The position numbers and the translations under genes are program-made. This document shows, in pieces, positions 18,400 to 27,053 of a DNA stretch of 64,000 nt; position 1 is the stretch's first letter; every line of letters begins with the position of its first letter. Source of the DNA: Cytophagales bacterium WSM2-2 (GTDB lineage Bacteria > Bacteroidota > Bacteroidia > Cytophagales > Cyclobacteriaceae); the NCBI GenBank assembly GCA_015472025.1, contig BNHL01000001.1:1523501-1587500 (forward strand). Direction: 5' to 3'. Under the pieces are notes generated by a model. It was not told where the DNA came from. It did not search any database and saw only the letters and a list, made by a program, of their open reading frames with translations.

Positions 18400-19305
18400 A
18401 TGAAAGGTGATTCTCTGATCAAGGTAGGATTTTGCGTTGCATACGATTGGCAATTACTTAAAACGTCTCTGCCTCTAGTTTACGGAAGTGCTGATGTTAT
18501 TTGTCTTGCCGTGGATAAAGATCGCCATGCCTGGTCGGGGCAGCCTTACGCCTTCGACAATGATGCGTTCTATAGATTTGTCTCGCAAATTGATGTCGAT
18601 AAAAAAATCCTGCTCTATGAAGATGATTTTTCACTTCCGGAATTGAACAAAAGAGAGAATTGCAACCGGCATAGAACTTTGATCGCACAAAAAATGGGGG
18701 AGGGCGGCTGGCATATTCAGGTGGATGCAGATGAATACTTCATCGATTTTGAAGGTTTTTGTAAATACCTGAGAAAATTCAATAGGAATCCCCGTCCTTC
18801 TCAAAAAGCGATTAACATTTGTTGTGCGTTTGTTCCACTGATTAAAAAAGTAAATGAGGGGTATTTGTATGTTGATTTTAAACACACACTCCCTGAACTA
18901 ATACCAATGGCTACCAACCGTCCTGACTACCAGCGAGCCAGGCAGAACGGACACTTTAATCACATTGCTCCTTTCCACGTCATCCACGAAACTTGGGCAA
19001 GAAGTGAAGAAGAGCTTTGGTTTAAAATTAACCACTGGGGACATGCATCGGAAGAGCTCGAGGAAAAAGGCAAAAGAGAAAGCTATTTCAATCTTTGGAA
19101 AGCTCTCGATCGCAATAATTTTCAATACATTAACGACTTTCATCCCGCATCCCCAAAGACATGGCCGGCATTGGGCTTTGCTGCTGGCCATGAAGCAAAG
19201 GAATTTGTTGAATCTATTTCTCTGGAAAAATTCCCACTAAGTCCTTTTCAGCGGGCTATGCGAAACAATAGAAACATTGCCAGACTGAAGGCACTATTAC
19301 GTTAA
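18400..19305 (+). CDS. Glycosyltransferase-like protein (GT2-related)
   Basis: A 301-residue protein that looks like a divergent GT-A enzyme. It lacks the classical N-terminal SVIIPTYN motif but has a DxD-type site in HIQVDADEYFIDF near residue 108, preceded by a basic region RHRTLIAQKM. Conserved aromatic and histidine residues follow (HFNHIAPFHVIHETW near 190, then INHWGHASEE), compatible with an acceptor site. There are no membrane helices. It stands 129 bases after the first asnB-like gene and 13 bases before the next glycosyltransferase, so it probably belongs to the same run, although a strong Shine-Dalgarno suggests efficient separate initiation. The transferase call rests on the DxD region and context. 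Confidence 0.6.
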   Translation: MKGDSLIKVGFCVAYDWQLLKTSLPLVYGSADVICLAVDKDRHAWSGQPYAFDNDAFYRFVSQIDVDKKILLYEDDFSLPELNKRENCNRHRTLIAQKMGEGGWHIQVDADEYFIDFEGFCKYLRKFNRNPRPSQKAINICCAFVPLIKKVNEGYLYVDFKHTLPELIPMATNRPDYQRARQNGHFNHIAPFHVIHETWARSEEELWFKINHWGHASEELEEKGKRESYFNLWKALDRNNFQYINDFHPASPKTWPALGFAAGHEAKEFVESISLEKFPLSPFQRAMRNNRNIARLKALLR

Positions 19306-19318
19306 GTCAAGGCATGAA

Positions 19319-20131
19319 ATGGACATCTCAGTTATTATCATCAACTATAACACATTCGATCTCACTTGTCGATGTATTGAAAGTGTCTTAGAAAAAACAA
19401 AGGATGTTACTTTTGAAATAATTCTTGTCGATAATAATTCAACTGAAACCGATCCGGAAAAATTCATTAACCGATTTGGGGCAAGCATCAAACTGATCCG
19501 AAGTAACGCGAATGGAGGATTTGCCAAAGGCAATAATTTGGGGATCGAAAAAGCGACTGGAGATTTTATATTGCTGTTAAATAGCGATACATTCCTGAAG
19601 AACAACGTTTTGCTGATGCTCAAAAGTTTTCTTGTGAGTTATTCACACATTGCAGCCGTCAGTGGACGACTGGAATTCCCGGATGGAACAATACAGAGTA
19701 ACTGCCAAAGATTTCCCTCCATAAAAGCCAAGCTGTTCGAGTTATTGAGATTACAGAAACTGTTTCCGAAGGCTGGTTCAAAAATTTTGCTTGGATACTT
19801 TTTCGATCACAATTCGGTGGCATTTCCCGATTGGATTTGGGGAACTTGTTTCATGTTTAGAAAAAACTTATTGGAGAAATTGCCGCGAAAGAAACTGGCG
19901 GATGATTTCTTCATGTATGTAGAAGATATGCAATGGTGCCTGGAGTTCAGGAGCATAGGGTACGGGGTTGCTTTCGAGCCCGGCGCACAATTGATTCATT
20001 ACCTGGGCAAAAGCGGGGGTGCACGTAATGATCTGGCAAAAAAAAATCATGCTGTACTTATGCGGCTGTATTATCACCCTGTGCATGCCGCTTTAATTAA
20101 ATTTCTTGATCGGTTGCTAATTGGATTATAA
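19319..20131 (+). CDS. Glycosyltransferase family 2 (rhamnosyltransferase WbbL-like)
   Basis: A 270-residue GT-A enzyme of the WbbL-like group. It has VIIINYNTFDLTCRCIESV at the N-terminus, ILVDNNSTE near residue 40, and the group-typical NGGFAKGNNLGIEKATG followed by LLLNSDTFL (metal site near 96). The second half has WIWGTCFMFRK and EDMQWCLEF, the catalytic acid region. Related enzymes transfer rhamnose and other deoxysugars, but the sugar cannot be fixed from sequence. The ATG overlaps no gene; the preceding gene ends 13 bases upstream, and the next ATG is one base after its stop. Confidence 0.85.
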   Translation: MDISVIIINYNTFDLTCRCIESVLEKTKDVTFEIILVDNNSTETDPEKFINRFGASIKLIRSNANGGFAKGNNLGIEKATGDFILLLNSDTFLKNNVLLMLKSFLVSYSHIAAVSGRLEFPDGTIQSNCQRFPSIKAKLFELLRLQKLFPKAGSKILLGYFFDHNSVAFPDWIWGTCFMFRKNLLEKLPRKKLADDFFMYVEDMQWCLEFRSIGYGVAFEPGAQLIHYLGKSGGARNDLAKKNHAVLMRLYYHPVHAALIKFLDRLLIGL

Positions 20132-20132
20132 A

Positions 20133-21047
20133 ATGTGTGCAAGCGTCATACTGCCGACTTACAACGGAGAAAAAAAAATCGGTATCGCACTAGAGGCGTT
20201 ATGTAAGCAGTCATTCACCAATTTCGAAACAATTGTCGTTTTGGATGGATCAACGGATGACAGCATTAGTGTTGTAAAACGTTATAAGAACAGGCTTTCA
20301 AATCTTATTATAGTGACGCAAGACAATGGAGGCAGATCCATCGCTCGCAACAAGGGAGCTTCAATTGCTAAAACCAGCTTGTTAATTTTTATTGATGATG
20401 ACATAGAGGTAATGCCCGACAATATCGAATCCCATGTTCGATTCCATGAAAAAAATCCAGAAGCAATACTTGTAGGAAGCCCAGTACTGGGTTTCAATCA
20501 TATTCCAACTGATGCCTTTCAGAGTTTTCGTTACCGGGTCGAACTTGCTTTCCTGGAACACGCACCTGTTGGTACAAGAAAAATTACATTTAACAACTAC
20601 GTATTTACGACTCAAAACGTATCGATTTCAGAAAAGCTGTTTACAGAGATCGGCCGATTTGACGAAAGGCTTACTGATTCAGAGGACTTTGATCTCAGTA
20701 TCCGTCTTTTGCTTGCAAACAAGGCTATTTTTATTGACCCCACACTTAAGTGCTGGCACCACGATTTTGCAGATATCCAGCAGACGATAAAACGGCAGAC
20801 CCAATACTATCTTTCCAAAAAAAAATTATTGGAATTTCACCCAGAGTACAAAAACCTCATGCCCGCACAATTTGCGTGGATGCAAAAAACGAAGAAAGAC
20901 CAGTTGAAGAAAGTAATATTCGGCAACCGATTTTTATGGGAATCTTTAATCGGCACCTCTTTGTTCTCGATCATGCCAAGGCAATTGCAGAATGCTGTAT
21001 TTAGTTCTTTTATTTACGTACACTCGGTCATGAAAATTAAACGTTAA
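20133..21047 (+). CDS. Glycosyltransferase family 2
   Basis: A 304-residue GT-A enzyme from ATG 20133 (MCASVILPTYNGEKK), one base after the previous stop. A TTG four codons earlier would overlap that gene. The aspartate motif is VVLDGSTDDS near residue 38, then NGGRSIARNKGA and the metal site FIDDDIEV near 89. The catalytic-base region is DSEDFDLSIRLL near 190. The C-terminal part contains a short hydrophobic segment but no convincing transmembrane pair. The stop overlaps the next gene's ATG by one base (TAATG), pointing to translational coupling with the FkbM-type methyltransferase. Confidence 0.85.
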   Translation: MCASVILPTYNGEKKIGIALEALCKQSFTNFETIVVLDGSTDDSISVVKRYKNRLSNLIIVTQDNGGRSIARNKGASIAKTSLLIFIDDDIEVMPDNIESHVRFHEKNPEAILVGSPVLGFNHIPTDAFQSFRYRVELAFLEHAPVGTRKITFNNYVFTTQNVSISEKLFTEIGRFDERLTDSEDFDLSIRLLLANKAIFIDPTLKCWHHDFADIQQTIKRQTQYYLSKKKLLEFHPEYKNLMPAQFAWMQKTKKDQLKKVIFGNRFLWESLIGTSLFSIMPRQLQNAVFSSFIYVHSVMKIKR

Positions 21048-21931
21048 TGGAGTCTGGCCTTAAAACGCACATTTTAAATCACATCCGAAAAATATTTGCC
21101 AATCCATGGGGTGAGTTTTGGCTTATAAAGCTTGTACGTGGTCGTTATGCATTAGACCCCATCGCAAAACTTGTTCCCATGCCACACCTTTTCCCAAAAC
21201 CTTCCTGGCGCCTGGCTGAACGTGGCGGTATAAAACTGCGACTGGATATTTCTGATATGGTCGATTGGTACGCGTACTTTGAATTAAAAGATTCAGCCCT
21301 TGAGTTCATTTTGGCGAGGATAAAAAAAGATTTTACAGTCATCGACATCGGAACCAATATTGGTTATGTGGCTCTGCGTTGCGCAAAAATCGCTCGCGAA
21401 GGAAAGGTGTATGGATTCGAGCCTTCTGAATATAACTTCTCGAAATGCCAAGCTAATATTGCCTTGAATGACTTTCGAAATTTGGAAGTATCAAAAATCG
21501 CCCTCGGCAGCCAGGAAAGTGTTCTAAAGCTAGAAACAGTGTCACCTCATAATCGTGGGATGAACCGGGTTACCGACTCTTCTGCAGGTGAAACAGAAAC
21601 AATCTCTGTAACTACGCTAGATCAAAAAGTTAAAGATCTTAAACTGACGAAAGTTGATTTTATCAAAATGGATGTGGAGGGTTACGAAATGCATGTATTA
21701 GAGGGAGCGACCAACATTGTTTCTTCATTTCGCCCAATAATTTTTCTTGAGGTAAATGATACTCTCTTGGGCAATTTTGGATCATCATCGAATACACTAT
21801 ATCATTGGTTGAAAAACCATGGCTATGCAATCTACGGTATAGATAAGAAAAAAATTACGTCACCGGACGAAATCGCGAATAAGCACCTGGATCTCCTCGC
21901 GTGGCCTGTTGAATCTGGGTCAATAATGTAA
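21047..21931 (+). CDS. FkbM family methyltransferase
   Basis: A 294-residue SAM-dependent methyltransferase of the FkbM family. It has VIDIGTNIGYVALRCAKIA near residue 98, VYGFEPSEYNFSKCQ, and the family hallmark FIKMDVEGYEMHVLEGA near 205, followed by PIIFLEVND. FkbM-type enzymes in glycan loci usually O-methylate sugars. The first 80 residues form an N-terminal extension with aromatic residues and no clear domain. Translation starts at ATG 21047, sharing a base with the upstream stop. A 66-base spacer without recognisable signals separates it from the next glycosyltransferase gene. Confidence 0.88.
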   Translation: MESGLKTHILNHIRKIFANPWGEFWLIKLVRGRYALDPIAKLVPMPHLFPKPSWRLAERGGIKLRLDISDMVDWYAYFELKDSALEFILARIKKDFTVIDIGTNIGYVALRCAKIAREGKVYGFEPSEYNFSKCQANIALNDFRNLEVSKIALGSQESVLKLETVSPHNRGMNRVTDSSAGETETISVTTLDQKVKDLKLTKVDFIKMDVEGYEMHVLEGATNIVSSFRPIIFLEVNDTLLGNFGSSSNTLYHWLKNHGYAIYGIDKKKITSPDEIANKHLDLLAWPVESGSIM

Positions 21932-21997
21932 CCAGGTCATTTATTTATTTAAAATTTTTCAATCTTCAATTCATTATTTTTATTCCGAATAAGCGCG

Positions 21998-23107
21998 GTG
22001 AAAAAGATTATATATATCGTTTCAGAAATTAATAAAGCACTCGCCTTCGAATGGGTTGCGCAGTATCTTGATAAAGAAAAATTTCAACTTTCGTTTGTGT
22101 TGCTAGGAGATACCAACACAGCGATCTCAAATGAATTAAAAAGATTAGGTATTAGAGTTACTGAGATTCAGCTTGGCAGCAAACCAGCACTCATTTTCGC
22201 TTTTTTTAGAGTACTGTTTCATTTGAAACGAGTAAAGCCTGATATTGTTCATACTCATTTGTTCTACGCAAACATGATTGGTCTTACGACAGCGTGGATA
22301 CTTCGAATACCTAAGCGCGTTGTGACTCGGCACCACGCAATGATCCACTATGATGAACATCCCCAGGGCATCAAATGGGACAAATACATAAACCACATTG
22401 CCACTCACATTGTAGCCATTTCGCTCAACACCAAAGAGATTTTGAAATTCTTAGATAAGGCAGATGAGAGAAAAATCAGGCTAATCCATCATGGTTTTGA
22501 TCTGGCTTATTTTTCAGATATCAATCTCACAAGAGTTCAGGCCTTAAAAAGAAAGTACGGCCTAGAAGGAAGTTATCCAGTGGTGGGTGTGATTTCACGA
22601 TACTTGCTTTTAAAAGGAATTGAGTACATTATTGATGCGTTTAATCTATTGCGTAGGGATTTCGCCGGAGCGCAACTAGTCTTGGCCAATGCCAGTGGCA
22701 GTTATTCAGAAACCATCAAAAAGAAACTGAAAAATTTGCCGAATGGATCGTATGTAGAGATTGAATTTGAAAACGATCTGGCTGCTTTGTACCAGATATT
22801 TAATATTTATGTTCATACGCCAAAGGACTCTAAGAGTGAATCGTTTGGCCAGACCTATGTAGAAGCATTGGCAAGCGGGATCCCGAGCATATTTACCTTA
22901 TCTGGAGTAGCGCCAGAGTTTATTGTTCACGAAAACAATGCATTGGTAGTTCCGTTTCAGGATTCGAATGCGATTTACATCTCTATGCAACGCATACTCT
23001 CTGAGGCTAAGCTAAGAGAAACCCTTAGCTCAAACGGAAGGTTATCTGCAAATTTGTTTTCACTGGAGTGTATGATGAATTCGTTAACTCAGCTGTATGA
23101 GGAATAA
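21998..23107 (+). CDS. Glycosyltransferase family 4
   Basis: A 369-residue GT-B enzyme with a GTG start (21998; MKKIIYIVSEINK). The N-terminal acceptor domain includes KPDIVHTHLFYANMIGL and RVVTRHHAMIHYDEHP. The C-terminal donor domain has VVGVISRYLLLKGIEYIIDA near residue 195 and the typical E-x7-E region SESFGQTYVEALASGIPSI near 285. These features match the Glycos_transf_1 family. Its last 11 bases overlap the next gene, which suggests coupled translation. The sugar donor is not predictable. Confidence 0.88.
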   Translation: MKKIIYIVSEINKALAFEWVAQYLDKEKFQLSFVLLGDTNTAISNELKRLGIRVTEIQLGSKPALIFAFFRVLFHLKRVKPDIVHTHLFYANMIGLTTAWILRIPKRVVTRHHAMIHYDEHPQGIKWDKYINHIATHIVAISLNTKEILKFLDKADERKIRLIHHGFDLAYFSDINLTRVQALKRKYGLEGSYPVVGVISRYLLLKGIEYIIDAFNLLRRDFAGAQLVLANASGSYSETIKKKLKNLPNGSYVEIEFENDLAALYQIFNIYVHTPKDSKSESFGQTYVEALASGIPSIFTLSGVAPEFIVHENNALVVPFQDSNAIYISMQRILSEAKLRETLSSNGRLSANLFSLECMMNSLTQLYEE

Positions 23108-23987
23108 TCCCTTTTTTTCAATCATAATTCCAACTTACAACAGGTCCGCATTAATCGGTCGCACACTCAATTCAGTATTAGAGCAAATATTCTTCGACTT
23201 TGAAATAGTGCTGGTGGATGATGGAAGTACTGATGATACACTATCAGCAGTAACTTCCTATTTAAGCGATAACCGCACCCGGTATTTTAAAATAAAGAAT
23301 TCAGAACGCGGAGCAGCCCGTAATTACGGAGTTAAGCAATCCCAGGGCACCTACGTCACCTTTCTTGATTCAGATGATATTTTTATGCCCTGGCATTTGA
23401 AAACTGCTTTTGAGAAAATTGAATTGTGCGACTTCCCTCCGGCTTTTCATCTGGGTTACGAAATTCTTCATCCGAATGGACAAATCGACTCTCTCCCGTT
23501 GTTACCAAGCCCCGTCAACGAAAAATTGCTGGAAGGAAATTTTCTGAGTTGCATGGGTGTTTTCCTTCGCCGGGAAATAGCAATTCAAAATCCCTTCGAT
23601 GAAGACCGGAGTCTGTCAGGGTCTGAGGACTATGAACTCTGGATGAGAATTGCTTCACGAATGCCAATCTTGGCATTTGAAGAAGTGACATCAAGGCTCA
23701 TCAATCATGATGAGCGGAGTGTAACTACAGCTGCTCCCAAAAAACTCATTGAAAGAATCTCATTGCTTGACATAAAGCTTGAAGCCGATCCCTATTTCCA
23801 GAAAGCCTTTGGTAGTAAAAAAGGGAAATTTGGTTCTTACCGAACCCTGTATCTTTCTTTGCACCTGGCGATGTCAGGTGAGCGCTGGATGGCGTTTAAA
23901 AGTTTAGCTTACACAACTTACTTATATCCTTACGTAATATTCACTTTTCGCTTCATAGTCGCATTCAAGAAAATAATACTTTGGTAA
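23097..23987 (+). CDS. Glycosyltransferase family 2
   Basis: A 296-residue GT-A enzyme. Motifs in order are FSIIIPTYNRSALIGRTLNSV at the N-terminus, LVDDGSTDDT near residue 40, ERGAARNYGVKQS and the metal site FLDSDDIF near 92, then LSGSEDYELWMRIA with the catalytic acid region near 185. The C-terminus contains a weakly hydrophobic stretch (YPYVIFTFRFIVAF) that may associate with the membrane. The start at ATG 23097 lies inside the previous gene. Its stop is three bases before the second asnB-like gene. Confidence 0.85.
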   Translation: MRNNPFFSIIIPTYNRSALIGRTLNSVLEQIFFDFEIVLVDDGSTDDTLSAVTSYLSDNRTRYFKIKNSERGAARNYGVKQSQGTYVTFLDSDDIFMPWHLKTAFEKIELCDFPPAFHLGYEILHPNGQIDSLPLLPSPVNEKLLEGNFLSCMGVFLRREIAIQNPFDEDRSLSGSEDYELWMRIASRMPILAFEEVTSRLINHDERSVTTAAPKKLIERISLLDIKLEADPYFQKAFGSKKGKFGSYRTLYLSLHLAMSGERWMAFKSLAYTTYLYPYVIFTFRFIVAFKKIILW

Positions 23988-23990
23988 ATC

Positions 23991-25835
23991 ATGTGCGGAA
24001 TAGCCGGAATCGTATCCTCAAAAAAAGTAGAAAGAGCTGAAATTGAATTGATGACCAATTCGATTTCTCATCGAGGGCCGGATGCCGAAGGATATTATGT
24101 AAACGGCCGGGTTGCAATGGGCCACAAACGGCTTAGCATTATTGACCTTGATGCGCGGAGTAATCAACCTTTTTTTTCACATGACAAACGTTATGTCATC
24201 AGTTACAATGGTGAGATTTACAATTTTAAAAAAGTAGCTCAAGAGTTAAGCAACCTGGGCATTACATTCAGCACTACTTCAGACACTGAAGTAATCATTG
24301 AGGCTTTTGCATTGTGGGGCACAGGATTTATCCATAAGCTGAATGGCATGTTTGCTTTTGCTATTTACGATGTGCAGGAAGAGAAGCTATTTCTCTATCG
24401 CGATCGATGTGGAAAAAAACCCCTCTACTACTATTTAAAAAATGGCGTCTTTCTTTTTGCTTCAGAACTAAAGGCTATACTCAAGCATCCTGCTGTCGCG
24501 AACTCATTCGCCTTTGACACTAGTACAGTCTCCTCATTTCTGCAATTGGGATTCATACCTCAACCTAAAACTTTTTATAAAGATATTTACAAGTTCCCGG
24601 CAGGGCATTGCGGTGTTCTTTCACAGAACATGAAACTCTCTATTTTGCCGTACTGGAATATTTCACATTATATCACTACAACTCGCACTCACTCAGAGAG
24701 TCAGGCATTCCTTCAATTGAAGGATCTTGTGCACGATGCTGTTCATTCCCGGCTGATAGCCGATGTGCCCGTTGGAATCTTTCTGAGCGGAGGTGTTGAT
24801 TCGAGCCTGGTGGCTGCTTCTGCTTCGAAAGTCGCACGTCTTAAAACATTCTCCATCGGATTCAAAGAAGCTAAATTTGACGAGAGCTCTTTCGCGGAAA
24901 AAGTAGCCAAGCATCTCAACACAGATCATCAGGGTTATATGCTGCATGAAAAGGAAGCCGTAGAGCTTGTTGACCATTACTTAAATCACTTTGATGAGCC
25001 ATTCGCTGACACCTCAGCTATTCCGACTATGCTCGTCTCAAAATTGGCACGAAAAGAAGTCGCCGTGGCACTGACGGGGGACGGAGGAGATGAGCTTTTC
25101 CTGGGATATGGGGCTTATACCTGGGCTTCACGTCTGGGTAATCCCTTTTTGAATTTTTGGAGCCCCCTGCTTAGGAGAGCTCTGCGTTCGGTTCATTCGC
25201 CCAGATGGAAACGGGCGGCTTATCTTTTTGACAATGTTGATGTGCGCAACAAACGAAGCCACATATTTTCACAAGAGCAGTACTTCTTTTCTGAAAAAGA
25301 AATAAGAGAGAATGTATTTAAAGGCACTGAAGGTTATACAGATTGGGTCTATGATGATTTTCGGTATTTGGCCATCTTATCCGAAGCAGAACGCCAGGCT
25401 TTGTTCGACTTTCAGCTTTACTTGCGGGACGACTTATTAGTAAAAGTGGACCGCGCAAGCATGATCTACGGGTTAGAGTGCCGCAGCCCTTTACTGGATC
25501 ATCGACTGGTGGAATTTGCTGTTAACTTGCCAGAAACATTCAAAAAGCGAAATGGAGTCACCAAATATCTGATGCGCAAAATGCTTTTTGAGATGGTGCC
25601 AGAAAAATATTTCGACAGACCCAAGTGGGGGTTCGGTATACCGCTCGCGCAGTGGATGAAAAATGAACTTAGCCACTTCATGAATTACCTCAATGAGGAG
25701 GCGCTCAATAAAACAGGAATTTTTAACATTTCATTCGTACAAAATTTGATCAGGCGTTTTAACAATGGAGAAGATTACTTGTACAACCGCTTGTGGGTGC
25801 TGATTATCCTTCAGAAATATTTGCTGAAGCAATGA
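23991..25835 (+). CDS. asnB: Glutamine-hydrolysing asparagine synthase-like amidotransferase (copy 2)
   Basis: A 614-residue class II amidotransferase starting MCGIAGIV, so Cys2 is the nucleophile. The glutaminase domain has ISHRGPDAEGYY and YNGEIYNFK. The synthetase domain has LSGGVDSSLVAAS near residue 264, LTGDGGDELFLGYG near 362 and DRASMIYGLECRSPLLDHR near 485. This copy is closer to the canonical bacterial AsnB of exopolysaccharide loci than copy 1, which has DGHGADELF instead of DGGDELF. The two were probably acquired separately or diverged long ago. The stop overlaps the next ATG in ATGA (25832-25835). Confidence 0.88.
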   Translation: MCGIAGIVSSKKVERAEIELMTNSISHRGPDAEGYYVNGRVAMGHKRLSIIDLDARSNQPFFSHDKRYVISYNGEIYNFKKVAQELSNLGITFSTTSDTEVIIEAFALWGTGFIHKLNGMFAFAIYDVQEEKLFLYRDRCGKKPLYYYLKNGVFLFASELKAILKHPAVANSFAFDTSTVSSFLQLGFIPQPKTFYKDIYKFPAGHCGVLSQNMKLSILPYWNISHYITTTRTHSESQAFLQLKDLVHDAVHSRLIADVPVGIFLSGGVDSSLVAASASKVARLKTFSIGFKEAKFDESSFAEKVAKHLNTDHQGYMLHEKEAVELVDHYLNHFDEPFADTSAIPTMLVSKLARKEVAVALTGDGGDELFLGYGAYTWASRLGNPFLNFWSPLLRRALRSVHSPRWKRAAYLFDNVDVRNKRSHIFSQEQYFFSEKEIRENVFKGTEGYTDWVYDDFRYLAILSEAERQALFDFQLYLRDDLLVKVDRASMIYGLECRSPLLDHRLVEFAVNLPETFKKRNGVTKYLMRKMLFEMVPEKYFDRPKWGFGIPLAQWMKNELSHFMNYLNEEALNKTGIFNISFVQNLIRRFNNGEDYLYNRLWVLIILQKYLLKQ

Positions 25836-27034
25836 AGTCCCACGTACTCTACCTGAGTTATGACGGGCTTACTGATCCACTGGGTCAATCTCAGATTCTC
25901 CCATACCTTGTTGGTCTATCACAAAAAAAATATCAATTCACAATCGTCAGTTTTGAAAAGAGAAGTGCTTTCCCAAAACTAAAAGGCGAAATAGAATCGA
26001 TCTGTAAGCTCAATGGGATACAGTGGTTACACCTTCGCTATCACAAAAGTCCACCTATCCTTTCAACGCTTTATGATCTGTGGATACTACGAAGAGTCGT
26101 AAACAAAATTCATCGTCAAAATAAATTCCAGGTTATTCACTGTAGAAGCTACCTTACTGCATTAATCGGCTGTCAAGTAAAAAGACGATGGAATGTTAAG
26201 TTGGTTTTTGATATGCGGGGTTTTTGGCCCGACGAACGAGTTGAGGGGGGCTTGTGGAATTTAAGAAATCCACTATTCCGTTTGGTCTACCATTTTTTTA
26301 AGCAAAAGGAACGAGAGTTTCTTCGGCAAGCCGATCATATTATTTCACTCACTGAAAATGCTCGAGGGGAGATGGTTAATTGGAATGTAACCAATGCCCC
26401 AATCACAGTTATTCCAACGTGCGTAGACATGAAGCTGTTTGATCCTGCTAAAATCAGTAGTATTGATCGTGATACTCTTCGGGAAAATTTAGGAATTAGC
26501 AGAGATGCTTACGTATTGCTTTATCTGGGTTCCTGGGGTACCTGGTATCTGACTCGCGAAATGCTGGATTTTTTCTGTGCGCTAAAAAGATTTCGGTCGG
26601 AGTCAAAATTCTTAATTGTGACAAATGATCCTGTAGATCTCATCAATTGCCCTTTCCGCGATGACGTTGTTGTCACACGTTCACCGAGGCTTTCCGTGCC
26701 GAAATACATTTCGATAAGTAGTGCATCGGTTTGTTTCATCAAGCCATCATACTCCAAAAAGGCTTCGTCAGCGACAAAGCTGGCCGAAATCCTTGCCATG
26801 AAGGTTCCTGTAATAACCAATCCAGGTTGGGGGGATGTTGAGACCATTTTTTCCGGTGAGAATAGAGACCATCTAGTAAACAGTTTTTCTGCTTTAGGTT
26901 ATCGAGAGACAATAGAAACCCTGATTTCCGGCAAACTCTCAGAAATGAATAATGACCTGGATGAATTTTCGTTGTCACATGGTGTTTTATCCTATTCAAA
27001 TGTTTACGAGTCTTTTGAAGTGAGCGAAATTTGA
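25832..27034 (+). CDS. Glycosyltransferase family 4
   Basis: A 400-residue GT-B enzyme. The ATG at 25832 overlaps the stop of the second asnB-like gene (ATGA); an upstream start at 25793 would lie within that gene and is not needed. The N-terminus reads VLYLSYDGLTDPLGQSQILP, typical of a GT4 group in which the substrate loop is glycine-rich. It has LVFDMRGFWPDERVEGG near residue 125 and a donor domain with LLYLGSWGTWYL near 230. The E-x7-E region is replaced by SATKLAEILAMKVPVI near 310. It ends 19 bases before the oxidoreductase gene. Confidence 0.85.
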   Translation: MKSHVLYLSYDGLTDPLGQSQILPYLVGLSQKKYQFTIVSFEKRSAFPKLKGEIESICKLNGIQWLHLRYHKSPPILSTLYDLWILRRVVNKIHRQNKFQVIHCRSYLTALIGCQVKRRWNVKLVFDMRGFWPDERVEGGLWNLRNPLFRLVYHFFKQKEREFLRQADHIISLTENARGEMVNWNVTNAPITVIPTCVDMKLFDPAKISSIDRDTLRENLGISRDAYVLLYLGSWGTWYLTREMLDFFCALKRFRSESKFLIVTNDPVDLINCPFRDDVVVTRSPRLSVPKYISISSASVCFIKPSYSKKASSATKLAEILAMKVPVITNPGWGDVETIFSGENRDHLVNSFSALGYRETIETLISGKLSEMNNDLDEFSLSHGVLSYSNVYESFEVSEI

Positions 27035-27042
27035 AAAAAGAC

Positions 27043-27050
27043 TACTTTTG
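27043..27050 (+). promoter_or_regulatory. Bacteroidota -7 promoter box TACTTTTG
   Basis: An exact TAnnTTTG match ending three bases before the ATG at 27054. The nearest TTTG upstream (27014-27017) is 25 bases away, slightly beyond the usual spacing. If used, the transcript would begin at the start codon itself. Confidence 0.35.
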
Positions 27051-27053
27051 ATA

